From Mycobacterium botniense (GTDB lineage: Bacteria; Actinomycetota; Actinomycetes; Mycobacteriales; Mycobacteriaceae), in the NCBI RefSeq assembly GCF_010723305.1, contig NZ_BLKW01000002.1:310001-374000 (forward strand): a stretch of 64,000 nucleotides of DNA. Direction: 5' to 3'. Both the position numbers and the translations under genes were made by a program. Position 1 is the first letter of the stretch; each line of letters opens with the position of its first letter. A model generated the notes under the pieces. That model was not told where the DNA came from. It saw nothing but the letters and a program-made list of their open reading frames with translations, and did no database searches. Shown here in pieces: positions 1-8,158 of the stretch.

Positions 1-2
1 CA

Positions 3-2414
3 CAGCTGACGTTCGAGGTCGGACGCCACGAGGGCATGGCCGGGCGCCCGCCGCGAACCCAGTCGATGCGCGTGCTGCAGCCCGGGGCGGCGCCGTCGCG
101 GCCCCAGCCCGCGCGGCCGGGCGGGGGGTGGGCGCCGCCACCGCCGCCGCGCCCGCATCCCGGCGCGGCACCGCCTACCACCGCGGCACCGCCTACCACC
201 GCGGCACCGCCTACCACCGCGGCGCCGCCTCCCACCGCGGTGCCGCCTACCACCGCGGCGCCGCCGCCTTCGGCGTATCCGAGCACCGGCGGGCAGCGAA
301 CAGTCGGCTATCCGGCCAGCTCCCCGCAGCCCGCGCCGACGAACTGGCGAGCGCCCAGCGCGCCGCATCCGCCCGCGCCGCCGGCGTATCAGCCGCGGAC
401 CGCGATGGCGCCCGCTGCCGCCAAACCTCCAGAAGTGTCCAACCTGGCGACCAAGATGATCCAGGCGCTGCGGCCCAGCACGGCGGCGCCGGAGAAACCG
501 GCCGACTCGCTCACGATTGGCCGTGCCACCGACAACGACATCGTCATCCAAGATGTGCTGGCCTCCCGCCACCACGCCTTTTTGGTATCCACGCCGCTGG
601 GCACCGAGATCCGCGATGCCCGCAGCATCAACGGAACCTTCGTCAACGGGGTCAGGGTCGGGTCGGCGATCTTGAACGAGGGCGATGTGGTCACCATCGG
701 CAACGTCGACCTGGTGTTCAGCGAGGGCACTCTGGTGCGCCGCACCGAGGCCGCTGCCCGGACCGGCGGCCTCGAGGTGAACAGTGTCTGCTTCACTGTC
801 GACGGGAAGCAACTGCTCGACCACATCGCGTTTACCGCCCGGCCGGGCACCCTGACCGCGATCATCGGCGGTTCGGGCGCCGGTAAAACCACACTGTCGC
901 GGCTTATCGCCGGTTATACGCGTCCCAGCGCGGGCAATGTCACATTCGAGGGACATGACATCCACCGCGAATACGCGAGTATGCGCAGCAGGATCGGGAT
1001 GGTGCCGCAGGACGATGTGGTCCACCGTCAGCTCACGGTCAGCCAGGCGCTGGGCTATGCCGCTGAGCTGCGCCTGCCGCCGGACACCAGCAAGGCAGAC
1101 CGCGACCAGGCCGTCGCCCAGGTGCTCGAAGAGCTCGAACTGACCAAGCACGCCGGCACCCGCGTGGATAAGCTCTCCGGCGGCCAACGCAAACGCGCTT
1201 CGGTGGCGCTGGAACTGCTCACCGGGCCCTCGCTGCTGATTCTCGACGAGCCGACCACCGGCCTGGACCCGGCGCTGGACCGGCAGGTGATGCTGATGTT
1301 GCGGCAGCTGGCCGACGCCGGGCGCACCGTGCTCGTGGTGACGCACTCGGTGTCCTACCTCGACGTCTGCGACCAGCTGCTGCTGGTGGCGCCGGGGGGT
1401 AAAACGGCGTTCTTCGGCCCGCCCGCCCAGATCGAGTCCGCTTTTGGCACCCGCAACTGGGCCGACATCTTCGCTCAGGTGGGCGCCGACCCGGACGAGG
1501 CGAATCGCCGCTTCCTGGAAAGGGAACAACGGCGCAGAGAACCGGTGCTGACCGCTGAGGCTCCGGGCGATCTGGGCGAGCCGCCGCGCACCGACGTGTT
1601 GCGCCAGTTCTCCACGATTGCGCGCCGCCAGGTGCGGCTGGTCATCTCCGACCGCGGGTACACGGTGTTTTTGGCGGTGCTGCCGTTTCTGATCGGTGCG
1701 CTATCGCTGACCGTCAAGGGTCCCAAACCCGGGCTCGGTCCTGCCAGCCCCACCGGTCCGGCACCGACCGAACCGCAGTACATCATGGTGCTGCTGAACA
1801 TCGGCGCGGTGTTCATGGGCACCGCGTTGAGTATCCGGGACCTGATCGGGGAGCGCCCGATCTTCCAAAGAGAGCAGGCGGTGGGCCTGTCGACCAGGGC
1901 CTACCTGCTGGCCAAGGTTTGTGTATTCAGCGGGTTCGCGACGGTTGAGGCGGCGATCGCGACCGCGATCGTGATCGCCGGCAAGGGTGCGCCGACGGCG
2001 AAAGCCCTATTTTTCGGCAACGTCAGCTTCGAGCTTTTCGTGACCGTCGCCGCGACCTGTGTCGCCTCGGCGATTCTCGGCATGGCGCTGTCGGCGTTGG
2101 CGCAATCCAACGAGCAGATCATGCCGATGCTGGTGGTCTCGATCATGTCCCAGCTGGTGCTCTCCGGCGGGATGATCCCGGTGACCGGCCGGGTGGGGCT
2201 TGACCAGCTGTCCTGGTTGACACCGGGACGTTGGGGGTATGCCGCGGGAGCCTCCACAATCGACTTCACCAATCTGGTCCACGTCCCGCAGATTCCCAAG
2301 GATGGTCTGTGGAAACACACCGACGGCATCTGGTTGCTGGATATGGCCATGCTCACGGTGTTGTCGGTGGTGTATTCCGGCGTGGTGTGGTGGAAGATCC
2401 GGCTCAAGCGCTGA
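3..2414 (+). CDS. FHA-domain ABC transporter, ATPase-permease fusion (Rv1747-like), 5' end outside window
   Basis: The reading frame is open to the left edge, and the first visible residues (LTFEVGRHEG) look like the end of a first FHA domain, so the true start lies upstream. Next come a long Pro/Ala/Thr linker and an FHA domain (IGRATDND...SRHHAFL...NGTFVNG). An ABC ATPase follows, with Walker A GGSGAGKTT, signature LSGGQRKR and Walker B LLILDEPTTGLDP. About six hydrophobic segments of an ABC-2 permease close the protein. In M. tuberculosis the homologue Rv1747 is a PknF substrate linked to cell-envelope lipid/PIM export, and its FHA domains read phospho-Thr in the linker. The substrate here is inferred only by homology. 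The neighbouring genes are not those seen beside Rv1747 in H37Rv (pknF). Confidence 0.9.
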   Translation, partial: QLTFEVGRHEGMAGRPPRTQSMRVLQPGAAPSRPQPARPGGGWAPPPPPRPHPGAAPPTTAAPPTTAAPPTTAAPPPTAVPPTTAAPPPSAYPSTGGQRTVGYPASSPQPAPTNWRAPSAPHPPAPPAYQPRTAMAPAAAKPPEVSNLATKMIQALRPSTAAPEKPADSLTIGRATDNDIVIQDVLASRHHAFLVSTPLGTEIRDARSINGTFVNGVRVGSAILNEGDVVTIGNVDLVFSEGTLVRRTEAAARTGGLEVNSVCFTVDGKQLLDHIAFTARPGTLTAIIGGSGAGKTTLSRLIAGYTRPSAGNVTFEGHDIHREYASMRSRIGMVPQDDVVHRQLTVSQALGYAAELRLPPDTSKADRDQAVAQVLEELELTKHAGTRVDKLSGGQRKRASVALELLTGPSLLILDEPTTGLDPALDRQVMLMLRQLADAGRTVLVVTHSVSYLDVCDQLLLVAPGGKTAFFGPPAQIESAFGTRNWADIFAQVGADPDEANRRFLEREQRRREPVLTAEAPGDLGEPPRTDVLRQFSTIARRQVRLVISDRGYTVFLAVLPFLIGALSLTVKGPKPGLGPASPTGPAPTEPQYIMVLLNIGAVFMGTALSIRDLIGERPIFQREQAVGLSTRAYLLAKVCVFSGFATVEAAIATAIVIAGKGAPTAKALFFGNVSFELFVTVAATCVASAILGMALSALAQSNEQIMPMLVVSIMSQLVLSGGMIPVTGRVGLDQLSWLTPGRWGYAAGASTIDFTNLVHVPQIPKDGLWKHTDGIWLLDMAMLTVLSVVYSGVVWWKIRLKR
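165..272 (+). repeat. 18-bp tandem repeat coding Ala/Pro/Thr linker
   Basis: Six in-frame 18-bp units (165-182, 183-200, 201-218, 219-236, 237-254, 255-272) encode AAPPTT three times, then AAPPPT, AVPPTT and AAPPPS. The first three units are nearly identical at DNA level. The repeat lies in the linker before the visible FHA domain. It multiplies Thr-Thr pairs that could serve as Ser/Thr-kinase sites. Confidence 0.9.
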
Positions 2415-2431
2415 GACCCGGCGGCTGCTGC

Positions 2432-3019
2432 TCAGCGGCGCGGCGGGGCGGTGGCAAGGCTTTCCAGCGCATATTCGCTGATCGCGATCAGCGCGTCGGT
2501 GGCAGACCTGCGGTCTCTCGCGTCGATGGTGATGATTGGGATGTGCTCGGGCAGCGCCAGCGCTTCGCGCACCTCGGCAACCGGATATCGCGGGGCGCCG
2601 TCGAATTCATTGACGGCGACCAAAAACGGCAGGTTGCGGTGCTCAAAGAAGTCGACCGCGGCGAAGCTGTCTTGCAGGCGCCGGCAGTCGACCAGGATGA
2701 CCGCGCCAATAGCGCCGCGCACCAAATCGTCCCACATGAACCAGAAGCGGCGCTGGCCCGGCGTGCCGAACAGGTACAGCACCAAGTCCTCGTCTAACGT
2801 GATCCGCCCGAAGTCCATGGCCACCGTGGTGGTCCGTTTGTTCGGGGTGGCGTCCAGCATGTCGACGCCGACGGAGGCGTCGGTGACCATCGCCTCGGTG
2901 CGCAACGGCATGATCTCGGAAACCGCACCGACGAAAGTCGTCTTCCCGACACCGAAGCCGCCCGCGATGACAATCTTCGTCGAGGTCGGACCACGCCTGT
3001 CAGAGTGCACGTAGGCCAC
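2432..3019 (-). CDS. Conservon GTPase-like ATP/GTP-binding protein (CvnD type, Rv3362c-like)
   Basis: This is a small Ras/Arf-like GTPase of the prokaryotic MglA/CvnD type. It has the P-loop GGFGVGKTT, a switch-like TTVAMDFGRI and the DTPG-equivalent FGTPGQRRF. It is the last gene of a four-gene conservon and is probably controlled by the roadblock and DUF742 partners upstream. I chose the GTG at 3019 because AAGGA sits six bases before it; this gives 195 aa, the usual size. An ATG at 3043 would overlap cvnC further, and a GTG at 3010 is also possible. Its 3' end faces the ABC transporter gene with only 17 bp between. The specific signal is unknown. Confidence 0.88.
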   Translation of the reverse strand: MAYVHSDRRGPTSTKIVIAGGFGVGKTTFVGAVSEIMPLRTEAMVTDASVGVDMLDATPNKRTTTVAMDFGRITLDEDLVLYLFGTPGQRRFWFMWDDLVRGAIGAVILVDCRRLQDSFAAVDFFEHRNLPFLVAVNEFDGAPRYPVAEVREALALPEHIPIITIDARDRRSATDALIAISEYALESLATAPPRR

Positions 3020-3374
3020 GCAGTGTCCTTCCGATAAGTTCACGACGTTCGTCGCGGCTGGAGCGGTCGGTCAACGTCGGCTGCACCCGAAGATAACCAG
3101 ACGTGACCAGATCACCGACCAAGACCCGCGCCACACCCAGCGGAACGTCCAGACGGGCCGAGATCTCCGCGACCGAGGGACTGTGGACACACAGTTGGAT
3201 GATCTTGCCGCGCATATCGTCGGGGGGCCAGCGGTGAAACAGTGCCGACTGCAGCGTTTGCACCGGAGCTTCCAGGGGAAGATCGACGCTGGTCGTCGTC
3301 CGTCCCGCGGTCAGCGTGTAGGGGCGGACCAGGCTGGCCTCATGTCCGGCTTCGGGGGGATCGTGTTTGCCCAT
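3000..3374 (-). CDS. DUF742 conservon protein (CvnC type, Rv3363c-like)
   Basis: A 124-aa DUF742 protein with a winged-helix-like middle (SVAEISARLDVPLGVARVLVGDLVTSGYL), which in this family is thought to be a DNA- or protein-binding fold. It lies between the roadblock gene (6 bp away) and the GTPase gene, with which it overlaps, so the three are probably translated together. In Streptomyces conservons the four products form a membrane-associated complex resembling a G-protein-coupled sensor. No biochemical role is visible from the sequence alone. Confidence 0.88.
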   Translation of the reverse strand: MGKHDPPEAGHEASLVRPYTLTAGRTTTSVDLPLEAPVQTLQSALFHRWPPDDMRGKIIQLCVHSPSVAEISARLDVPLGVARVLVGDLVTSGYLRVQPTLTDRSSRDERRELIGRTLRGLRAL

Positions 3375-3380
3375 CGCGGC

Positions 3381-3788
3381 TCACGAAGGTGACGGTGCCC
3401 GCCGGGACGACTGCACAATACTGCCCACCCGTTCGACCAGGATGGCCATCTCGTAGCCGATCTGACCGATATCACATGACGTCGCGGCCAGCGTCGCCAG
3501 CTGTGAACCGTCGCCGACCCCCATCAACAGCAGATAGCCGTTCTGCATCTCGATCACCGACTGCAGCACCTGCCCGCCCTCGAAAAGTTGCGCAGCGCCC
3601 GTCGCGAGACTGGCCAGCCCGGACGCCACCGCGGCCAGCTGGTCAGCTCGTTCGGGCGGCAGGTGCTCACTGGCGGCGATCAGCAGCCCGTCGACCGACA
3701 CCAGAACCGCATGTGACACCCCAGGTACGTCGCGCACGAAATTGGACACCAGCCAGTCCAGCGAGTTGTCAGACGACGGGTAGCTCAT
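3381..3788 (-). CDS. Roadblock/LC7-domain protein (CvnB type, Rv3364c-like)
   Basis: A 135-aa roadblock/LC7 protein whose central fold ([21 protein letters not shown], then [18 protein letters not shown]) is the family signature. These proteins act as GAP- or scaffold-like partners of small GTPases, here the CvnD-type protein two genes on. Its ATG overlaps the cvnA stop in an ATGA arrangement, so translation is coupled. The M. tuberculosis homologue Rv3364c is reported to act on the host during infection. I see no signal peptide. Confidence 0.9.
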   Translation of the reverse strand: MSYPSSDNSLDWLVSNFVRDVPGVSHAVLVSVDGLLIAASEHLPPERADQLAAVASGLASLATGAAQLFEGGQVLQSVIEMQNGYLLLMGVGDGSQLATLAATSCDIGQIGYEMAILVERVGSIVQSSRRAPSPS

Positions 3789-6607
3789 TGCTGATCGGGT
3801 CCTTGTTTCGTCTCGCGGGCATGCGACCGGCCCGCACGCACGCCGCCGAAATGACTGCTCATGGAGGCGCGCACCGCATCAGGGTCGCGTACCCGCGCCG
3901 CGTGCTGGGGCTGGCTGTCGGCGCGAAATCCGCCGTTCGATGCTAGCTGGTCCGCTGGTTTCTGCTCGGCCCGGTGCTGCGCGGTCCCGTTGAGGCCGGC
4001 CGGCGGCGCGGGCTCCGATGCGGCCGTGCCGGGCACCAGCCGGGCACCGGGCTCGCGCACCGGCAGACCGTGGTCGGTGTGGGTCTGCACGGGAACGTTT
4101 TCGGCTTCGGCCGCCGCCGACCAGCCGCGATCCCACACCGATTTCCAGTCCAGGTCAGCGCTTCGGGCCAGTTCGTGCGGATCGACCAGGTATTCGGAGA
4201 GCATCCGCTGGTAGATCAGGTCCTCGGCGGAGGATTGCGGCGGCGGGGGTGGGAAGGTGTGCTCGCAGTCTGCGGCCGCCGCGTCACCGGAGCGGGCAGC
4301 GGTCTTCTCAGCATCCTGAGGCAGCGGAGCTGTCGTGCCGCCGACTCGTGACCGGGCCGAGAAAAATTCGGATGTATCCGAAACCTGTTGGGGGGCCGCC
4401 TTTTCCGCCGGGTGTTCGGTCGGCTTTTCCCACCACGGCTTCGGGAGCTCACGGCGGTGCCGCGGCCGCTCAACTGAGTGACCGGCTGCCGTGGGCCGGA
4501 CCGGAATGTCGGTGATACCGCTGGACCCCGGCTCACGGCGCGGTAACACCGTGAGCGGCGGGTGCGACCCGTTACGCTCCGACGCGGACGGGGACGCGGA
4601 AGCGGATGTTGTCGCCGGCGGCGCGTCGGGCGAACGTGTCTGCTGCTCGACCGTCGCGGTGTAGGCCACGGGTGCCCGCGGGATGCCGCGGCTGTCGGTG
4701 GGGCGTTCGGCGAGGACGGCCGGGGGCAGATAGACCTCGGCTGTCGTCCCGGACCCGGGCTGGTTGGCCGCCGAACCACGCAGCCGCACCCGCAGGCCGT
4801 GCTTGTCGGCGAGCCGGCCGACCACAAAAAGGCCCATATGACGCGCGTTGTCGGGGATGACCTCACCGCCGGCGCGCAGCCGCATATTGGCCACGCGCCG
4901 GTCGCCGTCGGTCATACCCAGCCCGGCGTCGACGATCTGCAGCAGGACACCCCCATCCTGGCGGCGGACCGCCGAGATATGCACCGGCGAAGTCGGCGGC
5001 GAATAACGCAGCGCGTTGTCGATCAACTCCGCGAGAAGATGGACAACGTCACCCACCGCGGCGCCGGTGACGGTGCAGCCGGGTAGCCGCACGGTTTCGA
5101 CCCGGCGATAATCTTCCACCTCGGACGCCGCGGCGTTGACTACCGCCGACAGCGGCATCGGTTCGCGCTGCTCACGCGATATCTGCGCACCGGCCAGTAC
5201 CAGCAGGTTGGCGCCGTTGCGGCGCATCCGGGCAGCCAGGTGGTCGAGCCGGAACAGGCTGTCGAGCCGTTCCGGATCGTCTTCGTTGCGCTCCAACCGG
5301 TCGATCAGCGCCAGTTGCTGGTCGACCAAGGAGCGGTTTCGCCGCGACATGGTCTCGAACATCTCGTTGACCAAAAGCCGCAACCGTGCTTCGTCACCGG
5401 CCAGCAGCAGCGCCTGGGTGTGCAGCTCGTCGACGGCATGCGCCACCTGGCCGATTTCCTCGGTGGTGTACACCGGTAGCGGTTCGGGAAGCCGCTCGTC
5501 GCCGGAGCGCACCTGGGCGATCTCGCGCTCGAGGTCGTGGTGGGCGACCTTGAGCGCGCTGTCGCGGAGCACTCGCAGCGGCTGGATCAGTGATCGCGCG
5601 ACGAGGAACACGACAACCAGCGCGGTCACGAGGGCGGCCACCACCAGGACGGTGTCGCGGATGGCAGCGTCACGCCGAGCTGCCGCCTGGTCGCGGACCG
5701 AGGTGGCCAACGAGGCCGTGGTGTCTTTGATGACCTTGTCGGCGATCGAGTCGGTGGTTTGTATTGAGCGCAGCAGCAGGGGGTTGTTGACCAGCACAGT
5801 GGCCGGGTCGGACATGATCGCCATCCGGTCCACCATCTGCTGTTGCAGCGTCTTGGCCTGGGGCGAGCCGACGCCGAGCACTTCGCCGAGCGCGAACAGC
5901 GTCGACGGCTCGGTGCCCGCCAGGGTCATCATCGCAAAACGCAGCTCCGGCTCGGGAAGGTCCGCACCGCGGGTGATCAGGAGTTGCTGCATCATCATCT
6001 GCCCGCGCGCGCCGACCGCGCGGCTCAAACCCTGCGCCTCGGCGCGGATCCGCTCGGTGTCGACACGTACCGAGCCGGTGATCGCGTTCTGCGCGGTCAT
6101 CAACAGCGGTGCATAGGTGGTCACCCGGTCCCGCAAACCGATGCTGTTCGCGGCGACCTTGTCCAGCAGGGCCTGAGCACCGTTCAACACCGTGTTCAAC
6201 CCGGTGCGAACATCGGGGGCGACATCGGTTTCCGCCAGCCGGGTTTGCAGCTCATGTTTGCGGGCTTCGTAGTTTTTCTTCGCACCCTCGGGATCACCAC
6301 CGGTGGAGTACGCCAGCAAAGCGACGTCCAGCGCCGACATGTATTTGGTGATCGCCGGGACCACCGCGGCACGGTCCGCGGCCAGCCGCAGCTTGCCGGC
6401 GTCGGCGACCGCGCTGTAGATGCGCATCCCGCCGAACACCATCGACAGCAGCAGCGGAATCAACGCGATCGCAACCACTTTCCACCGCACCGGCCAGTTG
6501 CCCAGCGACCAGCTCGGCGGGCGTTTAGCGGCCCCGGCTTCTGGGATATTCGATTTTTCGTCCGGTACCGCCGCGACCTTCTCAGCCGGGCGAGCAAACA
6601 TCGTCAC
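3785..6607 (-). CDS. Membrane sensor histidine-kinase-like protein of conservon (CvnA type, Rv3365c-like)
   Basis: A 940-aa membrane sensor. It has one transmembrane segment near residue 45, a large nitrate/nitrite-sensor-like extracytoplasmic region, a second segment ([21 protein letters not shown]) and a HAMP-like linker. An H-box-like [13 protein letters not shown] follows, then an ATPase with N-box [13 protein letters not shown]1 DAGLGM and G2 [16 protein letters not shown]. All core ATP-binding motifs are present, so it is probably active. The roughly 300-residue tail is disordered and Pro/Ser-rich. No response regulator gene is adjacent, as is usual for conservons. The start is GTG at 6607, with an ATG two codons later as the alternative. 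Confidence 0.88.
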   Translation of the reverse strand: MTMFARPAEKVAAVPDEKSNIPEAGAAKRPPSWSLGNWPVRWKVVAIALIPLLLSMVFGGMRIYSAVADAGKLRLAADRAAVVPAITKYMSALDVALLAYSTGGDPEGAKKNYEARKHELQTRLAETDVAPDVRTGLNTVLNGAQALLDKVAANSIGLRDRVTTYAPLLMTAQNAITGSVRVDTERIRAEAQGLSRAVGARGQMMMQQLLITRGADLPEPELRFAMMTLAGTEPSTLFALGEVLGVGSPQAKTLQQQMVDRMAIMSDPATVLVNNPLLLRSIQTTDSIADKVIKDTTASLATSVRDQAAARRDAAIRDTVLVVAALVTALVVVFLVARSLIQPLRVLRDSALKVAHHDLEREIAQVRSGDERLPEPLPVYTTEEIGQVAHAVDELHTQALLLAGDEARLRLLVNEMFETMSRRNRSLVDQQLALIDRLERNEDDPERLDSLFRLDHLAARMRRNGANLLVLAGAQISREQREPMPLSAVVNAAASEVEDYRRVETVRLPGCTVTGAAVGDVVHLLAELIDNALRYSPPTSPVHISAVRRQDGGVLLQIVDAGLGMTDGDRRVANMRLRAGGEVIPDNARHMGLFVVGRLADKHGLRVRLRGSAANQPGSGTTAEVYLPPAVLAERPTDSRGIPRAPVAYTATVEQQTRSPDAPPATTSASASPSASERNGSHPPLTVLPRREPGSSGITDIPVRPTAAGHSVERPRHRRELPKPWWEKPTEHPAEKAAPQQVSDTSEFFSARSRVGGTTAPLPQDAEKTAARSGDAAAADCEHTFPPPPPQSSAEDLIYQRMLSEYLVDPHELARSADLDWKSVWDRGWSAAAEAENVPVQTHTDHGLPVREPGARLVPGTAASEPAPPAGLNGTAQHRAEQKPADQLASNGGFRADSQPQHAARVRDPDAVRASMSSHFGGVRAGRSHARETKQGPDQQ

Positions 6608-6827
6608 AGTGCGGCGGCCGTGTTACCGACCGCTCCCCATCGCAGTGTCAGCGCGTCGTTCATAGGACTTCCTGCTCAATCCGCCCGCCCGAGGGCAGAG
6701 AGGCGAGCGATCTACGCCTGGCAATTCGACGAGTATGACAGCACGCGGGCCCGGTTGCCACAATTCTTACTGAACAGACAAAGTCCGTTGGCGCGGGGCA
6801 CCCACCGTCGACGATGAGCCTGGCAAA

Positions 6828-6841
6828 CTGCCCGCGGGCAG
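6828..6841. promoter_or_regulatory. 14-bp perfect palindrome upstream of trmL
   Basis: CTGCCCGCGGGCAG is a perfect palindrome ending 13 bp before the trmL start codon, in the divergent cvnA/trmL intergenic region. It could be an operator or a short hairpin over the ribosome-binding region. No protein is assigned to it. Confidence 0.4.
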
Positions 6842-6854
6842 CTGTCATGATCGA

Positions 6855-7388
6855 ATGATGTTTCGGCTGCTGTTTTACTCGCCGCGGATCGCACCCAATA
6901 CCGGTAATGCCATCCGGACCGCAGCGGCCACCGGCTGTGAGCTCCATCTGGTCGAGCCGCTGGGCTTCGACCTGTCCGAACCCAAGCTGCGGCGGGCCGG
7001 GCTGGACTACCACGACCTGGCGTCGGTCACCGTGCACCCGTCACTGGCAGCCGCGTGGAACACCCTGGGGCCGCGGCGGGTGGTCGCGTTCACCACACAT
7101 GCGGCGACGCTGTTCACCGAGGTGGCTTACCAGGCCGGTGACGTGTTGATGTTCGGGCCCGAACCCACCGGCCTGGACGAGGCGATCCTGGGCGACACAC
7201 ACATCACCGAGCGGGTGCGCATCCCGATGCTGACCGGGCGGCGGTCGCTGAACCTGTCCAACGCCGCCGCGATCGCCGTCTACGAGGCGTGGCGCCAGCA
7301 CAATTTCACCGGAGCTCTCACCGTGGCTAAGGACGCGGGCCGGGACACCACCCGGGGACAACACCAGTGGTCGCGGCCGGGATCCTGA
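6855..7388 (+). CDS. trmL: tRNA (cytidine/uridine-34 2'-O)-methyltransferase, SPOUT family (Rv3366-like)
   Basis: A SpoU/TrmL-type SPOUT methyltransferase that would 2'-O-methylate the wobble base of certain leucine tRNAs using SAM. The N-terminal NTGNAIRTAAATG matches motif 1. FGPEPTGL (motif 2) and IPMLTGRRSLNLSNAAAIAVYEAWR (motif 3) form the knot. At 177 aa it is slightly longer than typical TrmL because of a C-terminal tail. Two ATGs lie in tandem at 6855 and 6858. It is convergent with the nitroreductase gene, 18 bp away. Confidence 0.88.
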   Translation: MMFRLLFYSPRIAPNTGNAIRTAAATGCELHLVEPLGFDLSEPKLRRAGLDYHDLASVTVHPSLAAAWNTLGPRRVVAFTTHAATLFTEVAYQAGDVLMFGPEPTGLDEAILGDTHITERVRIPMLTGRRSLNLSNAAAIAVYEAWRQHNFTGALTVAKDAGRDTTRGQHQWSRPGS

Positions 7389-7406
7389 CGATGCACGTGT
7401 GCGGTG

Positions 7407-8051
7407 CTACCAGCTGTTCCAGTGGGTGACGGCTTCCACCGGCAATCTCTTGGCCGGCCGGAAGTCGGTGCCTTTGGTGTAGGCGATGGGGAATAGCCCG
7501 CCCTGGCTGTACTCGTCGTAGGGTATTCCGAGCACCGCCGCCGCCTGCTTCTCACCATCGCCGAACAGGTGCAGCGTTGTCCAGCAGGAGCCCAGACCCC
7601 GCGAACGCAGCGCCAGGCAAAAGCTCCAGACCGCCGGAAACAGCGACGCCCAGAACGATGCGCTGAGCTGCGGGGCCTGCTCTACCCGGCCCTGCAGGCA
7701 GGGAATCATCAAGACAGGCACCTCGTGCATGTGCTCGGCGAGATAGGTCGCCGACTCGCGGACGCGGTCCATCCGCTCACCGCGGGTGTCTCCTTCGGGG
7801 TAGTGGGGTGGGGGCAGGCTCAGATAGCCCCGGGCGTTGGCCAGGTAGATGTCGGCCAGCGCCTTCTTCTTGTCGGCGTCCTCGACGAACACCCACTGCC
7901 AGCCCTGCGCGTTGGAACCGGTGGGCGCCTGCAGCGCCAGCGTCAGGCATTCCGTGAGCACCTCCCGGGGCACGGGCGTGTCCAGGTCAAGCCGCTTGCG
8001 TACCGATCGGGTCGTGGTCAGGACTTGGTCAACGGACAGGTTCAAGGTCAT
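7407..8051 (-). CDS. Nitroreductase family FMN oxidoreductase (Rv3368c-like)
   Basis: A 214-aa nitroreductase-fold protein. The N-terminal SVRKRLDLDTPVPREVLTECLTLALQAPTGSNAQGWQW is the FMN-binding signature, and the C-terminal GIPYDEYSQGGLFPIAYTKG is typical of the family. It probably reduces quinone- or nitro-type substrates with NAD(P)H. The physiological substrate is unknown. The gene stands alone between trmL (convergent) and dnaE2 (same strand, about 100 bp away). Confidence 0.87.
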   Translation of the reverse strand: MTLNLSVDQVLTTTRSVRKRLDLDTPVPREVLTECLTLALQAPTGSNAQGWQWVFVEDADKKKALADIYLANARGYLSLPPPHYPEGDTRGERMDRVRESATYLAEHMHEVPVLMIPCLQGRVEQAPQLSASFWASLFPAVWSFCLALRSRGLGSCWTTLHLFGDGEKQAAAVLGIPYDEYSQGGLFPIAYTKGTDFRPAKRLPVEAVTHWNSW

Positions 8052-8105
8052 GTCCGCAGACTAGCGCCCACCGCCGGCCCGGCCGAGGCACGTGTCACCT
8101 GCGGC

Positions 8106-8137
8106 GAGCGCGCGGGTTTGTCCACCGACACGCCGCA
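8106..8137. repeat. Dispersed intergenic repeat, copy 1
   Basis: This 32-bp element shares 28 of 32 positions with 56979-57010. The shared core reads GTTTGTCC, one variable base, then CCGACACGCCGCA. It lies just downstream of the dnaE2 stop on the minus strand. The second copy is just downstream of rpsI. The placement suggests a gene-end (REP-like) element. Confidence 0.6.
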
Positions 8138-8158
8138 ACTGCCGGCATTCTGCCGGCT

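Noticed and set aside
128..886. Long alternative frame over the FHA/ABC gene
   Set aside because: It is Arg/His-rich low-complexity translation in a shifted frame of a clear FHA-ABC gene, with no domain. It is a high-GC shadow.
4562..6817. Several long plus-strand open frames opposite the conservon sensor gene
   Set aside because: They are antisense to a protein with intact kinase motifs, and their translations are Arg/Ser/Gln-rich without recognisable domains.
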